Positions 51,385 through 64,000 of a stretch of 64,000 nt of DNA are shown piece after piece. Each line of letters starts with the position of its first letter. The first letter of the stretch is position 1. This DNA is from Thuidium tamariscinum (lineage: Eukaryota; Streptophyta; Bryopsida; Hypnales; Thuidiaceae): contig OX344751.2 of NCBI GenBank assembly GCA_947034885.2, forward strand, positions 36,011,582-36,075,581, written 5' to 3'. Under the pieces are notes generated by a model. It ran no database searches, was not told where the DNA came from, and saw nothing but the letters and a program-made list of their open reading frames with translations. Made by a program: the position numbers and the translations under genes.

Positions 51385-52570
51385 TTTACCAATTGGGAGT
51401 GCAGTTTTTGAACCAATTTTGTTGTGTGAATTCAATTTGGATGTGATGGAGTCTGCCGAGTAGGTAATTTGAGGTTGTTGTGGGTCAGGTCAGATCCCAG
51501 TTGGTGAATTTCTTTTGTGTCCAAGTCGGATTTTCATTTATCAAATCGGAGTAGTTGGAGGCAGGGCCACTTGTCAGTTCCAATTGGGTTTATTTGACTG
51601 GCAGTTAGGTTTGTGTTTCCAATTCGGTTAGTGTTGTGTGGTTAGGTTCCAAGTCGGGGCAGTTTTTGGTAACTGTTTTTGGGAATTCCTATTTGTTTGT
51701 GATTTTCAATTTGGTTGTCACCCAGTGTTGAATGTATCCGCTGCGAGTCCCAGCCTATCGTGCTGTGTATTTGAGTTTTTGTTTGTGTTTCCAAGTGGGA
51801 AATTGTGTGCTAATGTGTTTGTTTGCTTTTGTTTGTGTATGCTTTTGTTTGCTGAGTGGTTAGCGATGGTATGTGAGTCTGTGTCCAAGTCGGGGAACTG
51901 GAGTAGGTGGTGGAAGTGATTCCTATTTTGGAATAATCAGAAGAATTATTACCAATTAGAAAGTATAGGAATTGGGGGACAGGAGTGCATTGTAGAAATT
52001 TAAGTTCACAATTCGGTTTATTAACTGTAATGGAAGCAATTAGGGAATCAGTGATAATTGAGGAAGTTAAATTTGTAACATGATTCCAAATAGGAGATTG
52101 AGAAATCAGGAGTTTAGTTGATGAGAAAGAAAACAATAGTTGGAAAACAATTACAATGTTAATGGTGATTTGTCACCAAATCGGAATTAATATCAGGCTA
52201 TATGGAGCTGATTTGAAGCAAATGGGAAGTAATTTGAATTCCTGTGTGTGAATGTTTGTTGGATTAATTTTCCAATTGGGTTATAAAGCTGAATGTTGTA
52301 AATGGAAAACAATTTGGATGTTGTGCATGTATGTGAGTATGCTATGGCATGGATGCCAAATTGGAAGATGATCTGATGTGATGTGAAGTATACAATTTGG
52401 GGTGATTCAATATGTTGGGATGCTGGTTGGTTATGGTAGCTGAGAGTACCAAATTGGTGAAATGCAGAGTGTTGAGTGATTACAATTGAGTACAAAATTT
52501 GTAAGCCTCATTGGATTTAGTGTGTTGTTGTAATAATGTTTTTGGTGATAGAGTTTCAAATTGGATTAAT
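51385..52570. repeat. Long run of CCAAWTYGG-like motifs
   Basis: About twenty occurrences of a short motif near CCAA(A/G)T(T/C)GG, mostly in one direction, are scattered through about 1.2 kb at intervals of roughly 30 to 100 bases. Examples: ACCAATTGGG (about 51388), CCAAGTCGGA (51521), CCAATTGGG (51579), CCAATTCGG (51619), CCAAGTCGGGG (51649 and 51884), CCAAATCGG (52174), CCAATTGGG (52271), CCAAATTGG (52349 and 52449). The spaces between them are not alike, so it is not a simple tandem repeat. No protein is encoded. Confidence 0.55.
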
Positions 52571-55269
52571 CTATTAGCATAGATTTCCTACTTGACCATC
52601 TCCCTTGGAACGAACTTATTATACTAATAGGGTAATTTCCGAATAGGTCATTATCCTTCTTCAACATAGTCTTTCAACCACATCTAATTGTTTACATGGC
52701 ATGGTTCCCATAGACTCCCACAATATTCCTCGACACTTTGAGAATTCATAGTCTTCCATTGTTATTGGTCTGTAGGAGTTCTAAACCTCTCAAAATATAC
52801 TTATTAATAGAATTATTTTACAAAAGCTCAAACCACTCAACCATAAAAAGAGATCAATCTATAAAAAGAATCCACTCATCCTAAGCTTTATCATATATAA
52901 TCGATACTATCAATAAAGACTATTAGTCCTAAAGATAGACTAGCACTACTTTTCTATCTTTATCCTTCTATCTTTGGTTATATTTCGAACAATCCATTAA
53001 AATAAAAGTCTTACTTACACTTCTCTAATTACATCTTATTAAAACATATTTTATCCAAATCATTACTTTGATCTTGTACTTGAAATTATCTAACTCTATG
53101 TTCCACCACATTTGAATCCTTTGAGTGCACTAGTCATCCATTCAACTCTACTATATAAATCCATTGTTTGTAGATACCTATTTCAAAGACTCCAATGTCC
53201 TTGTCATCCTTGTCCTTGTCTACGGGTGACACTTGTCTTTTTCTTGTCCCCTTAACCTCCAACAAGTAATTTTTGCTCATAACTTTTGCATCTTTTGTCT
53301 TTTGGGCTTGAAATTTGGAATGAAGGTGCACACAAAAGATTTAGATGTTGAGTAATTTTTTTTAAAATTAAAAATTATTTTATTATTTTTAACTTCCCCC
53401 CCATTGGGTGTCTACCTTCACCATTTGGGGGGAATTTAGTCCTATTTTTTACCCAAAAATCTGAATTTGAAGTTGCAAATTGGGCAAGTTCGAAGTCTAC
53501 TAACATTACAAGGTTTGATGATGAGTTTTTATGAAAATAGCAACATGTTTGTTGTGCATATGGGACCAAAGTGACCTTCCTTTGTACAAAGGCTACAAAG
53601 AGGGAAAAAATTTCTTTGAGGAATATTTTATTGCAATGTGAGTGAAATCTTGTCTAAAAAAGAATTTTTTTAGTGGATCTTGCATAGGCTTGAAGGCAAG
53701 TTTAATTGGAATGTATTTAATGGTTTTGCACGTGTACGTTCACTAGTTTGGTGGTAATCCTAACCTCAAATGGCTTTGATGAAACACATCAACAGTGCTC
53801 ATTTTGTTTCATAAATTCTAATCAATGGTAGGGAAGGAGGGTCCTTGACATCATCCAATTGTAGGAGATTTTTGAAGGTAGGTGGGGTGGAAAACGTGGT
53901 TGACATGCTAATCACTACAGTATTGAGACTTTTGTTTTCCCTCCAAATTGTTAAATCAACGACAGGGAAGGTGGGCTCATCCCTCAATCAATGGCTGCAA
54001 TATTTCCTTAAGGGCTGGGGGAACACACTATAAGATTCTATGATCATAGAAGATAGTAAACAATAAGAAGTTCTAGGAAATGACTATTAAAATTAGACCA
54101 TGAAGAAGGAAAAAAGTTTGAAGTTTTTAGAATGTTATGATTGTTCATTCCTCTACATTTCAAATAATATAACAATGTAGTTGGTTCAATTTTGAGTAAT
54201 TCAAAGCTAACATAAATTCTTTGATTTTACAAGCAAATTTGCTATTCTCATTACATGAGCACATGGGACAGTCTCAGTATATTTGGGGGACCCACGTGCG
54301 GAAGAGGGATATTTTTAGGGGGCCTATTTACCTCCTAAGCAACATTAAGAGCGCCCCTATCATTACCTAATGCAAAAAAATTCCCTATATAATCATCCAT
54401 ATCATTACTTTTAATATGTAGGTCAATGCAATTTTTAGCCTATATAATCATCCATACCTAATAGCAAAAAAATTAAATTAAAAACTAATGAGAAAATAAA
54501 AGTGACAAGAAAAAAATTCATAGAAAAAAGATTCAATTTCTAAACACCAATTAGCATGAATGAATCAAACACAAAACATTAGAATTGAAAGCCATATTCA
54601 ACAATTAGAAGCCACATGAAGAATGTGTTCAAAAACACAAAGCCAAAGTCAATGAAAGTACTAAATATGCAAATTAATGAAAATGTGCCTCAATGTCAAA
54701 ATGCGGACAAGAAGAAATGCTTGCTAGCAAATGAAAAAACTACAGCATCAACACCCTGTTGCACTTCTAATACACACTTGTGCATTTGAAAAAAAAACAT
54801 TCAATCTACCATTTGCCACCCACTAGCTACTCTAAAACTCTAAGTCTATGAGATCACACGTTCATCCACTAATTTGGAATTTCATCTTGTAACTCTGACA
54901 TACGAGTACTATACTATAAGTTTGATATAGTATTGTACTATAATTTTGTTGTAGTATAAATAGACCCTACTAAATACAATTCCTTGGATCTAATTCTTTT
55001 GCCCCTAAATTACATGTACCTAAAAATTAATGGACCATATTTTTTGGTTACCTACATTACTTATAATGGACTTGCCACTTTTCATGTCTCCTACTTTATA
55101 TATAATTCTTTTATAAATACTTATAAATATGACCCGAAATGAATGAAATCCACCCTATATTTTGCTATACATGGGTTGCTAAAATCCAAGAAGTATCCTC
55201 CTGTATACATGAGGTTTGAGTCTATTAGCAGATTGTTTCGTGGCTATTTTTCAAGTTGTGAACTACCCA
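52571..55269. other. AT-rich intergenic stretch
   Basis: No gene recognised. Sequence at about 52590-52680 (AACTTATTATACTAA.., TCATTAT..CTTCAAC) is matched by about 57110-57185, so both belong to a dispersed repeat. Confidence 0.45.
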
Positions 55270-55431
55270 CTATTGGTCAAAATATTAAATTATTGATTTT
55301 TAAAAATATATTATAATTTAAAAAATTGATTAAATAATATTATCTATTGATAGTCTCTTGACCATATCAAATATTTGATGTGGCAAAGTTCCAATGTTCC
55401 TTGTTGTTTGAGAACTTGTGCCATAAGATGT
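55270..55431. repeat. Truncated copy of the GTTCCC MITE family
   Basis: An AT-rich core followed by CTCTTGACCATATCAAATAT, GATGTGGCA and GTTCC blocks resembles one half of the intact family members. It abuts the next degenerate copy, which begins at 55432. Confidence 0.45.
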
Positions 55432-55754
55432 TTTTAGCCCCGCATAAGACTATTTTGGGGTTATTCTCCAAAATTGTTTCTTGTACAATAAATCAGCAAT
55501 TGCTATTCAAAGTTTTTGAAAAAAATTTAAAATTTAAAATTTTACAAAATATATAAAAATTGAAAACTAATTTTTAAGAAAATCCAAAAAAATATTTTAA
55601 AAATATTTAATAATTAATTTTTAAAGATGAATTAGTAAGTATTATTTGACATAACAACCTCTTGACCACATCAATCTATCTACGTGATAGCGTACCCGGA
55701 GTTCCCGTAGCTTAGTAACTTGCACTCTTCTAAATGATCAAAAAACATCTAATG
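55432..55754. mobile_element. Degenerate MITE of the CATAAGAGG/GTTCCC family
   Basis: Starts CATAAGATGTTTTTAG and ends AAAACATCTAATG, a decayed form of the family termini. Inside are GGGTTATTCTCCAAAATTGTT, an AT-rich centre, CCTCTTGACCACATC, ACGTGATAGCG and GAGTTCCCG in the same order as the copy at 38551. Substitutions throughout indicate an older insertion than the three better preserved copies. Confidence 0.6.
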
Positions 55755-58028
55755 TCTTTTTAAGGCCTAAAATCTCATCGAATGATTCCTCACAAACAAA
55801 TTGGGCCACAAAAAATTGTACCATTGGCCTATAGTAGATTGCTAGCTTTGAGTACTTAAATGAATGTAAGAAAATAGATTTAAATTGAATTGAAGTTGTT
55901 AGAAAATCAAGATGAAATCAATTAAATTTGTTCAATAGGATGTCTGAAACCGAAGTATAGAGGTTATTTATGTCTCACCTTTAAGGTTCTAAAACCCTCG
56001 CTACCCCAAGTCCATTTTTTTGGTCACACATCTCTCAATACTATCATTTTCAATTAAACTAATAAGCGAATGTGTAGAAATAATTCAAAAACTTGAATTG
56101 TATCAATGTTGTTAAGATATATTAAGCAATGAAGCAATTGCAAGCAGATATATTAAGCAAGTGAAGAAATTACACAAGTTTTTTGCTCATTCCTATTCAT
56201 TTTAATTTGATTATATAAGGCTTTAAATCCTCATAATTAAAAAAATTTGTACCATCCATTGTAAATTTTTTTTTTCATGTTGAAGATTTGATTTGAAAAT
56301 AATTCCAAAAAATAAACACTTCTTCTTCCCTTGATATTTATTCTTTAAAAACTTGCTAAATTGAAGTAGGTACTAGATCTAGAGGAAAAAACAATTGAAA
56401 ATTGTCAATGACTTTAAGATGGAATTAAAAAGTAACAAGTCTTTAAAAATACAACATAATAGAACTCAAAAAAGTGAAAATGAAAATGAAAGATTCTATA
56501 ACTTAGAAAGATCACTTCAAACTTATGAGTGTCTTAGACGGTTCTCTTTCTCTTAACAATTAGCTTGTATACACTATTGAGAAGGTTTTACCTTGAAGCC
56601 ACTTCTAAAACTATTGTCATCTTTTCTCTACATTATTACGATCACAATCCATCAAAATAATATTTACAAATAGTCCCTTTGTCCCACTAAAATCTTCCTA
56701 ATTAAGTTGATTTACAATCTTTGTAGGAAGACTTTGGGAAGCTTTTAGTGGAACAGAGAGTGTATATTTTTATATAATGTATGTTTATGCAATGAAATTT
56801 CAAAATCTGAACATAAAATTCAGTAGCATTGGGTGGCTCGGCCTTCTGGAGGGTGTGGAATATTCAACCCCCGAATAGTGTTTCATTAGTAACTACTAAA
56901 GTAAGTGGACATGTAGAGGATGGAGAGGTTGTTGGGTGTGGAATATGCCACACCCTTCATTGTAGAAAAAAGGTAGAGCCACAATGTACTACTGAATGTT
57001 ATGAAGTTATTGTAAATTTGTAACAACTATATTACCAATTTGTCATTGAGAATATTAGATTGATTTATAGATGACTAAAATTGGAATTGCTAGTTAATGT
57101 TTTTCTACTTAATTGTTTCTCTTGGTTCAAACTTATTATACTAAAGAATAGTTTCCTTTTGAATTAGTCATTATTATCTTCAACAAATCCCAAGTGGTTC
57201 AACCTATTTGATTTTCTTTGCTTATTTGGGGTACCCATTGACCCTAACCTATTCAATGTGACAACCCTCGTAATTACAAAAAATGAAAAAAATAGTCTAA
57301 ATTTATTATAGAAGGAAAGCAATTGCCCTAGTTAGTAGACAATTTTAAAGATATAAGATTGCCATTGCCATATTCAGTAGGTATAGATGGATTCATGATT
57401 TATATATACTCTAACCAAAAATTACAATCTTATGTGTTATAATCTCCTTTGAAATGCCAGCAAGATCAAACAAAAGTTCACATGGTGTAATAATGAGATT
57501 CAACCTCAAAGGTTTATTTAGTTGCTTTCAATATGTGGTTGTAGTACATAATTTACTACAATATATTATATGAACTTTGCTTGATGTAAAATATATGAGG
57601 TTTGCAATATGTACAATATCATAAAATTGCAATGCCTCTAGTTTATACATTATTTCATACTAAATACTTGAAGTGCAAGTCAAATCAATTTCTACCTATT
57701 TCTATTAATAATTTGAATGTCCTTCCTACAAGTCATTAGTATAATCCAAAATGAATAATAGATATTAGTCTTCAAGGAAATTACTTGTCTTGTATTGACT
57801 TATCATATTTTCACATTGAAAATAACACAATGAACATACAAGATGGTAGGTTCATAGGATGGCATGCATGTTCAATGACTTTCTCTACTAATAGTTTATT
57901 ATAAATTCTTTTACTATTCATCCTCATGAATATAAAGGTGGTAGATATTTTGGTCAATACTTACTCAAGAACTCATCTCATACAAGACCTCTTCCTACTT
58001 GAGACTAGTATTTCAACTTTTAAGTTTC
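55755..58028. other. AT-rich intergenic stretch downstream of the P450 gene
   Basis: No gene recognised. It contains the second member of the dispersed repeat pair at about 57110-57185. The 3' untranslated end of the P450 gene should lie in the last part. Confidence 0.45.
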
Positions 58029-61000
58029 TCATGTCTTGCACCTTTTGACTAAACAAATTGGAAAACCGATAGGTTTCCTAATTGGAAGTTGCCGCACTCC
58101 TTCATCACGTCCACACCTTTTCCAACTACAATAGGCATAAAATGCACATAATTTTAATTTCCTCAATTTCACATATATACATCCACTACATTTTAAAGTC
58201 TTCTATTCCAAGAGCTAAAGACTTTGGTCTAGCAAGAAAAGACAAATGCTTGTCTACTTCCTTAATTATGACAATATAAAAGAAAAATGCATAGTGGTAC
58301 AATACAAATGAATTTCATTATAGGAGGTTTAAGAAAAAATTATTCAAAAATTGTAATATCAAGCCCATGTTTGATATTTCAAGGAAACCATGTTGCATTC
58401 ACTAGTAGAATGCCTACTTAGATAACTGAAGCTTAAGACTCACAATTCATCTAATCTATTATGTACAAATTATACCAATTGTAGGTTTTTAAAGCTTAGT
58501 CTATCCAAGCAAGCATTCTAATATTGTCTTTATTTGGCTATAACTCATAATCGTTCAATCCAATATGATTACTTTGAGGAGAAATCAAGATTTTCAAAAT
58601 TCAAAGAATTGACTTAAAAACTTGATATTATATATAATAATTTTTTTGATTTCCTAGCACTCCATAATAGCTAGTTTAGGATCACTAGTGCTTTTAGATT
58701 GTTTGCCATCTTTAACATTTGCATAATTCTAAACTACCATCTTCATTCTATGTACATCTTCAAAATCAATTATGTATACGTGTGAAGAAAATGTTTTAAA
58801 ACCAAGCTTTGTTGCTTCATAACTTTTGTCTATGATATCCAAAAGTCATATCCTTCAGTGTGTTGGAACCTCCTTTCACTTGCCAATAAGAAATATGAAA
58901 GTTTGAACAATCTAGTAATAAAAATTAGGCCAAGTAGCAAAAAGTGGTTGTTTTTGAGTTACTTACTCTAGTCTTTATTTTCTAAATGACAATAGATGTA
59001 ATGGACAAGCATTGAAACTATGGTTCATTTCATTGTACATAATCAATATTTTGGAAGAGGTGAGCTTGTACACTAACCTATAGTTTGTCATAAGATGATG
59101 GATGATAAACATTGTCTCTGTTAGAGCAAGTTCACTTCCAGGGCATAAATGTGGACCTTGGCCAAATGGCATGAAAGCATTTGGCCCAAGCTTCTCCTGC
59201 AACAAATTCCAAGAATCTAAGATTAGAATCAGTAAAATGTTTCTTGTAGAGTATTCAAGAAATATGTAAATAAGGTAAACAATTAAACATATTTGAAAGT
59301 AAATTTCTTTGACATTCCTAAATAAATTTGTAATTGCCAATAACTTGTTAATTAATTTCAAACATAATGATAATTTATAACACATTAGCATGAAATTGAA
59401 TAGATAGATTATATATAAGCGACTTCCTAATTGTATTCAAATTAATTCAACCAAGGAAAAGCAGTTTACCTCCTAAACATGTAGAGAGATCTCCAAAATT
59501 CACAATTTGAGATAAAATACTATTTGGAAGAATGTTTTGGAGTTCATATATGAATAAAGATGGGGATTCGATCCATGTAGGTACATTCACCAATGTTATT
59601 ACCAATACATTTTTTAATAAATTTTGAAAGGAAAATTTCAAAATTCTTTCAAAATTCAAATACAAGCAAAATATTACCATTTTTTGAGTAATTTTGGTGG
59701 AATGGATTTGAAATTAGGTTCTCCTTACATCGTGATTTTCAATGCAATTTTGGCTTGGTCAACCACTTTACATACTTCGACATTTGTAATTTTAGAAAAA
59801 TATTTATCTTTATTTTAGAATGATATTTATCCAATCATTAGATAGGACAATAATTTGATAGAATATCTTTATAACTTAGAATGTTTCCATCCAAGGAATA
59901 TTGAGAATGAAACTTGAATTTCAATCTATTAGTTGTTTAGAAATTGCACATTAAAGCAATCTTTATTTAATATGATGAAAAACATAGAAACATTCATAAG
60001 AGGATTTTCAGCTACTGTAAGAGACTGCGAGTTCCCAGACGCTGGGAACGCATTGGGAACTCTAGGAACGCAATGCTGATGTGGTCAAGCGACTGCCACG
60101 TCAGAAAAAAAATTAATTTTAATTAATTTTAATTAAATATTAAATATTTTTAAAATATTTTTTTCTCTTTAATACATTCTGAAGTTTTTTGAAAAAAAAA
60201 AATTTTAATTTTTTTTTTCAAAATTCAAAAATTCAGACCAGCATGGTGCTGGTCTGCAGCAGTGGGAACAATTTCGGGGAACACCCCTGAAACGGTCTCC
60301 TGGGGGCCCAGAAATCCTCTTATGAGTGGACATGATGTCTTTTTTCAACTAGAGAATATATACCAATTTGGTCATTAGACATTAATGCCACCAATTCAAG
60401 CCAAGTTGTGAGAACTACCTAATTGGAACATGACATGATTTCCTCAAGTATTAGCTTCATAAGAGAATAATTTCAAATTATAATAGGTCTAGTTGACTTG
60501 AAATTTAAAAAATCAATTGCATTGTTGGATTGTAGAAACATGGTGCACATACAACAAATCTTGAGGGATTAAATTCCCGAGGATTTGGATGGTATTTTGG
60601 ATCATAGTGACGAGAAGTTGTTGATGCCCATAAATAAGAACCTTTGCGCAAGACTAAACCTGTGAGGAAATGAAAAATATTCAAAAACTAAGAGATATCT
60701 AAATGAAGTCAAATATAAAGTAAACACTTAACATAAAAACCTTTATACTTCTATTTGCTTTAAATACAATAGCTTTCTAAATTGCAATTGATACTTTATA
60801 AAGTAAAGTTCAAACTTTGTTCTTTAAGAGACTATATCTTCCAATTACTTACAAAACAATAACCTTGTATTTGTGATTTTGACAAATTTCAATGTGCCAA
60901 AATTTATGACTTTCAAGTGCTCAAAGGGTTGGTTTCTTGGTTGCCTAATTGAAACCAAAATCTAAGATAGATACCAATTTGAGATAAAGATAAAGATCAC

Positions 61001-63831
61001 CCCCTCCCACTTCAAGAAAGTCATCTCAAGTTGCTACAAGTGCTAGTTCAGAGGCCATCCTCCAATGAGACAAATTTGAACATATAAGAGCAAATCATCA
61101 CATAGGAATCATTACCATTGTAGTCAACATCTTTGTTGGCTTGCCTTGGAATCACCATAGCAAGTGATTCAATCCTCATGATCTCATAGATAACCTGTTT
61201 CCAAAATTGCCAAATTTCAAATCCCATGTAATAAACAAAAAATATTACAACAATAAGCAATTTAAACCACTTCCACAATTCATGCAATATCAACAATAAT
61301 GTTCAAACAATAATTGAAGTAGAAAACATCATCATCATTGTAGTAATTCATGAGCAAATTTTCTATTTACAATTAATAGGAATAGTAAATAATAGGAATA
61401 GGCCAAAACAAATTACTTGCAGCGTGTAAGGCATGCTACTCTTGGGCTTGAACCAGGTCATTGACTTGTCTTCAATCATCTTTTGCTGAAGACAATCTTG
61501 TTCCTCCTGAATGAAATGAACTCATACGAATGCTGTTAGGAGAATTGAAGGAAAGTGCAAACTTCAAAATAACACTATTTTACATAGTATGTAATTCCAT
61601 ACACAAAACACTACTTGTTACAGTTTGAGTTGCAGATCTTTGAAGGCCCAATTATCACTGTGGTGATCTAATCTCTAGCAACTAAAAATCAAGACAGAAA
61701 CGTGCAAAGTTACTCAATCTGAACGAGGGTCATAAGAAACAATTATTGACAAGCCGCATAGAACTAGCGGCAAGTAGGTGCTTGCAAACCATATTTTCCC
61801 ACAACCCTCTTCCAGATTCGAGTCAATTTGCATTGTTCTTACCTTTCCTCATCATCTGCCAAGTAGAAATTATGTAGTAATCAAAGTATCAATTCCCTAC
61901 CTACCTATGTTAAGAAATGCAGGTATCAGTTATGACTTGCAACTATACTTGTTCAAAGCAAGTGCGAAAAAGACTGTCCAGAAACACAGAATTTGCGTAG
62001 TAGAAGAAAACCCTAGTCTAAAGCTTATCATCTCATCATAAATCTATAAAAAAAAAGACAAGATTTCACCTGTACACGTTGGTGTACCTCTGGAAGGTTA
62101 TCGAGGTATTTTAACACCCAAAGAATTAGAGCAGCAGTTGTATCAGAAACAGCAAACATCATTCCCACCATAATGGAACATATATCATAATCCGGAACTT
62201 CAACCTTCCTCATGCTCATAAGAGCATTCAGTACGTCATCTTGTTGGATACCAGCTTTCCTTCTCCTTGAGATTTCACTTTGAATGCGGGATACAAGAAA
62301 TTGTCTGGCCTGTTTCAACAGTTCAATGAGGCTCACAACACAGTTACTTCAACATTCCAATTTTGTCATGCTGGAAAATTTCAAGTTAGAGTCATGTCAA
62401 ATAAACACGAAGACATGTATCGGAGGGGTGAAGCATTTGTATATATACAGCCCTCAAAGAAGCTCAACTTAAGGTATCCAGGCCTAATTTAAGATTTCTA
62501 ACTCTGTGAAACCAAGCAGTGCATAATTAGACTCACAACAAACTTGAATATTTGATATCTCAGGTGAACATTGTGCAATGTTCATGAGCAAGTTGCGACT
62601 TGAATCGCCCCTCCATGGAAACAATAGATACTCTACGGTCGACTCATGACTTGCAGACTCAATAATGTCTTTGAATTTTGTAGCAACCTTCGGTTCTACT
62701 CGGTTCAATATCTAGAACATTAGAAGACCAATGACTAAAAAGGTTGGAAATACTCTGGAAAACACACCTTCACCGCCTTGTAGAAACTGAATCCAGGAAA
62801 ATTGATGGGAAAAGCCACCAGAGCGTCTGCTATGCAGAAGATTTTGTTCCTAATTTGGTCCATTTCCTCTGAGCCCGGATCGACACCCTTCCAAATAATG
62901 TGCATCCCCACATTAAGAGTAAACTGCAGACAGTTCAAATTTTCAGTGTGAGTACCATCATCGATCTATCAACGGAGTCATCATGGACCATGCGCTGAAG
63001 ACAAACACTAGCAATGAACATTGAGCTTTCACCGTCACAACTGTTCCTGTTTAAGAGAAAAACTAAGAGCTGTATGCATTTGCAGAAAAAAATTTAGTGA
63101 ATAACGAAGCATAGCATGTTAAGTCGATTCAAAATAAGAGTTAATTCGAATAATTTCTGAGAATAGGGGAGACATTTCTAAGACACATGATCCACACCCT
63201 CATACGTGCCAGTCGGTCTTCAAATATGCATGAAGTCATGTGCACAAATTCTACCTTCTTATCCCATTTCACGTGGACAACCTTCAATATTACAGCCATT
63301 GTTATTCTAACATGGAAATGAAAGCTAGAGGACATAGACGGACGTCCCACTATCTTCGATGACCATTTTTGGGCAAAAAACACATGATAAGAATTTACGC
63401 TTAACACACATTGAACACAAATTGGGTGAAATTTTAGCACATGATCATAGAATCAAGAGAGCAGTATTAATAGTCCATAAACGATGAGTGTCTTCCAAGA
63501 AAACGACGTAATACTGACCTTTTTCAACTCCTTCGCCGAGTTCACCACAGCTTGATTTTCCCAAGATTTGACAGTTTTCTCGGCCAAGGAGCTGATGAAA
63601 GGGACCAGCTTCTGGAGCCCATCTCCTGAGGCAGCAGAGAGCATCATCTTTCTGAAGTGGGGGTGCCTTTCATCCTCGAACATCGCATTATCGAGAAGTT
63701 GAATCACCTGCATCGGATAGCCTCCTGGAAAGGATGCATGGGCAGTCGAAAGAACAAACTTGATCATTTCAGGCGAACTGACTACCGTTTGTTGTCTGCC
63801 GAAGAATGACATGGTAAACGGATCTCCATAT
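58029..63831 (-). CDS. Cytochrome P450, CYP85-clan-like, 5' exon outside the window
   Basis: A haem monooxygenase, in plants normally anchored to the endoplasmic reticulum; substrate unknown. Exons seen, in transcript order: 63831-63519, 62923-62768, 62309-62070, 61506-61417, 61194-61116, 60659-60556, 59196-59078 and 58125-58029. They join in frame, all with GT..AG borders. The first visible exon begins [12 protein letters not shown], so the anchor and about 80 N-terminal residues lie past position 64000. The I-helix oxygen motif reads FAVSDTTA, the K-helix ExxR is EIMR, the PERF-like motif is FNPSRF, and the haem loop is [13 protein letters not shown] with the Cys ligand. The last exon encodes the expected ending ([11 protein letters not shown]). 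The haem-loop and I-helix text resemble the CYP85 clan (CYP716, CYP85, CYP88, CYP707 and relatives); the family cannot be fixed by eye. Introns are long, and one holds a MITE. No lesion is seen in the visible exons. Confidence 0.9.
58685..58975. mobile_element. Degenerate member of the 271-bp TIR family
   Basis: The interior matches copy 2 (37615-37885) in order: CAAAATCAATTATGTAT, CATAACTTTTGTCTATGATA, CCAAAAGTCAT, TTGGAACCTCCTTTCACTTG and AAAATTAGGCCAAGTAGCAA. The termini are eroded. It lies in the intron before the last P450 exon. Confidence 0.6.
59995..60324. mobile_element. MITE of the CATAAGAGG/GTTCCC family, in a P450 intron
   Basis: Starts CATAAGAGGATTTTCAG and ends CAGAAATCCTCTTATG. 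The blocks GAGACTGCGAGTTCCCAGAC, GATGTGGTCAAGCGACTGCC, an AT-rich centre, CAGACCAGC..GCTGGTCTG and GAAACGGTCTCCTGGGGGCC are the reverse complement order of the copy at 38551. It lies wholly within the intron 59197-60555 and does not touch the exons. Its close match to the 38551 copy suggests both moved fairly recently. Confidence 0.82.
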
Positions 63832-64000
63832 CTGAACACCCAAAACAATCAGAGAAATAATGATTGAGACATGAAAATGGAAAAGCTAAAGCACGGAAAG
63901 AGTTAGTGCAGTGGATTCCTCTTGAAGGGAAAAAAAAGCATTGAAATCGAAAAACTAACATTCTACTAAAAAATTCACTCACAATAGTTGAAATCCAGAG

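Noticed and set aside
62484..62708. Open frame between P450 exons on -
   Set aside because: It lies in an intron: exon 62768-62923 joins directly in phase to 62070-62309, giving the expected YKAVKARQFL sequence, and the frame adds nothing P450-like.

Overview
The window looks like nuclear DNA of a land plant. The genes are split into many short exons with GT..AG introns. Two are plant genes I recognise from their products (the small-RNA methyltransferase HEN1 and an AMY2-like alpha-amylase), one is a CYP85-clan-like P450, and the transposons include plant-type hAT and CACTA/Tnp2 elements. The long spaces between genes are AT-rich and full of MITE-like repeats, and a piggyBac transposase relic (unusual in seed plants) is present. 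I lean towards a bryophyte or another non-flowering plant, but the sequence alone does not prove this. All exon models were read by eye and each closes in frame.

Layout. 1-3.6 kb: hAT transposase gene on +, broken by a one-base loss and an in-frame stop. 3.6-10.5 kb: no confident gene; a GC-rich GGTCGCC array at 5.4-5.7 kb. 10.5-19.4 kb: an apparently intact four-exon Tnp2-type (CACTA) transposase gene on +, with a fold-back element (two 226-bp arms) nested in its third intron. 19.4-22.8 kb: repeat-rich tail with two small TIR elements, ending at a CACTA-like terminus at 22802. 22.9-24.9 kb: piggyBac transposase relic, itself split by a MITE. 25-31 kb: AT-rich, with a GATAC-rich array and a G-rich block at 28 kb. 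31.1-36.2 kb: multi-exon alpha-amylase gene on -. 36.5-40.6 kb: three TIR elements. 40.6-41.7 kb: small three-exon gene on + for a 72-residue membrane protein. 43.1-48.4 kb: complete nine-exon HEN1 gene on -. 48.4-58 kb: gene-poor, with a 122-bp tandem duplication, a long run of CCAAWTYGG-like motifs and degenerate MITEs. 58.0-64 kb: cytochrome P450 gene on -, whose first exon lies beyond the right edge.

How things relate. The four host genes are unrelated in function (starch breakdown, small-RNA stabilisation, P450 oxidation, an unknown membrane protein) and do not form a cluster. The strongest structural story is mobile DNA: one MITE family (CATAAGAGG termini) has an intact copy in a P450 intron, one between genes and one inside the piggyBac relic; a 271-bp TIR family has two equal-length copies in opposite orientation; and a TTAA-flanked 220-bp element fits a non-autonomous piggyBac. 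I see no operon, CRISPR array, rRNA or intact tRNA gene.
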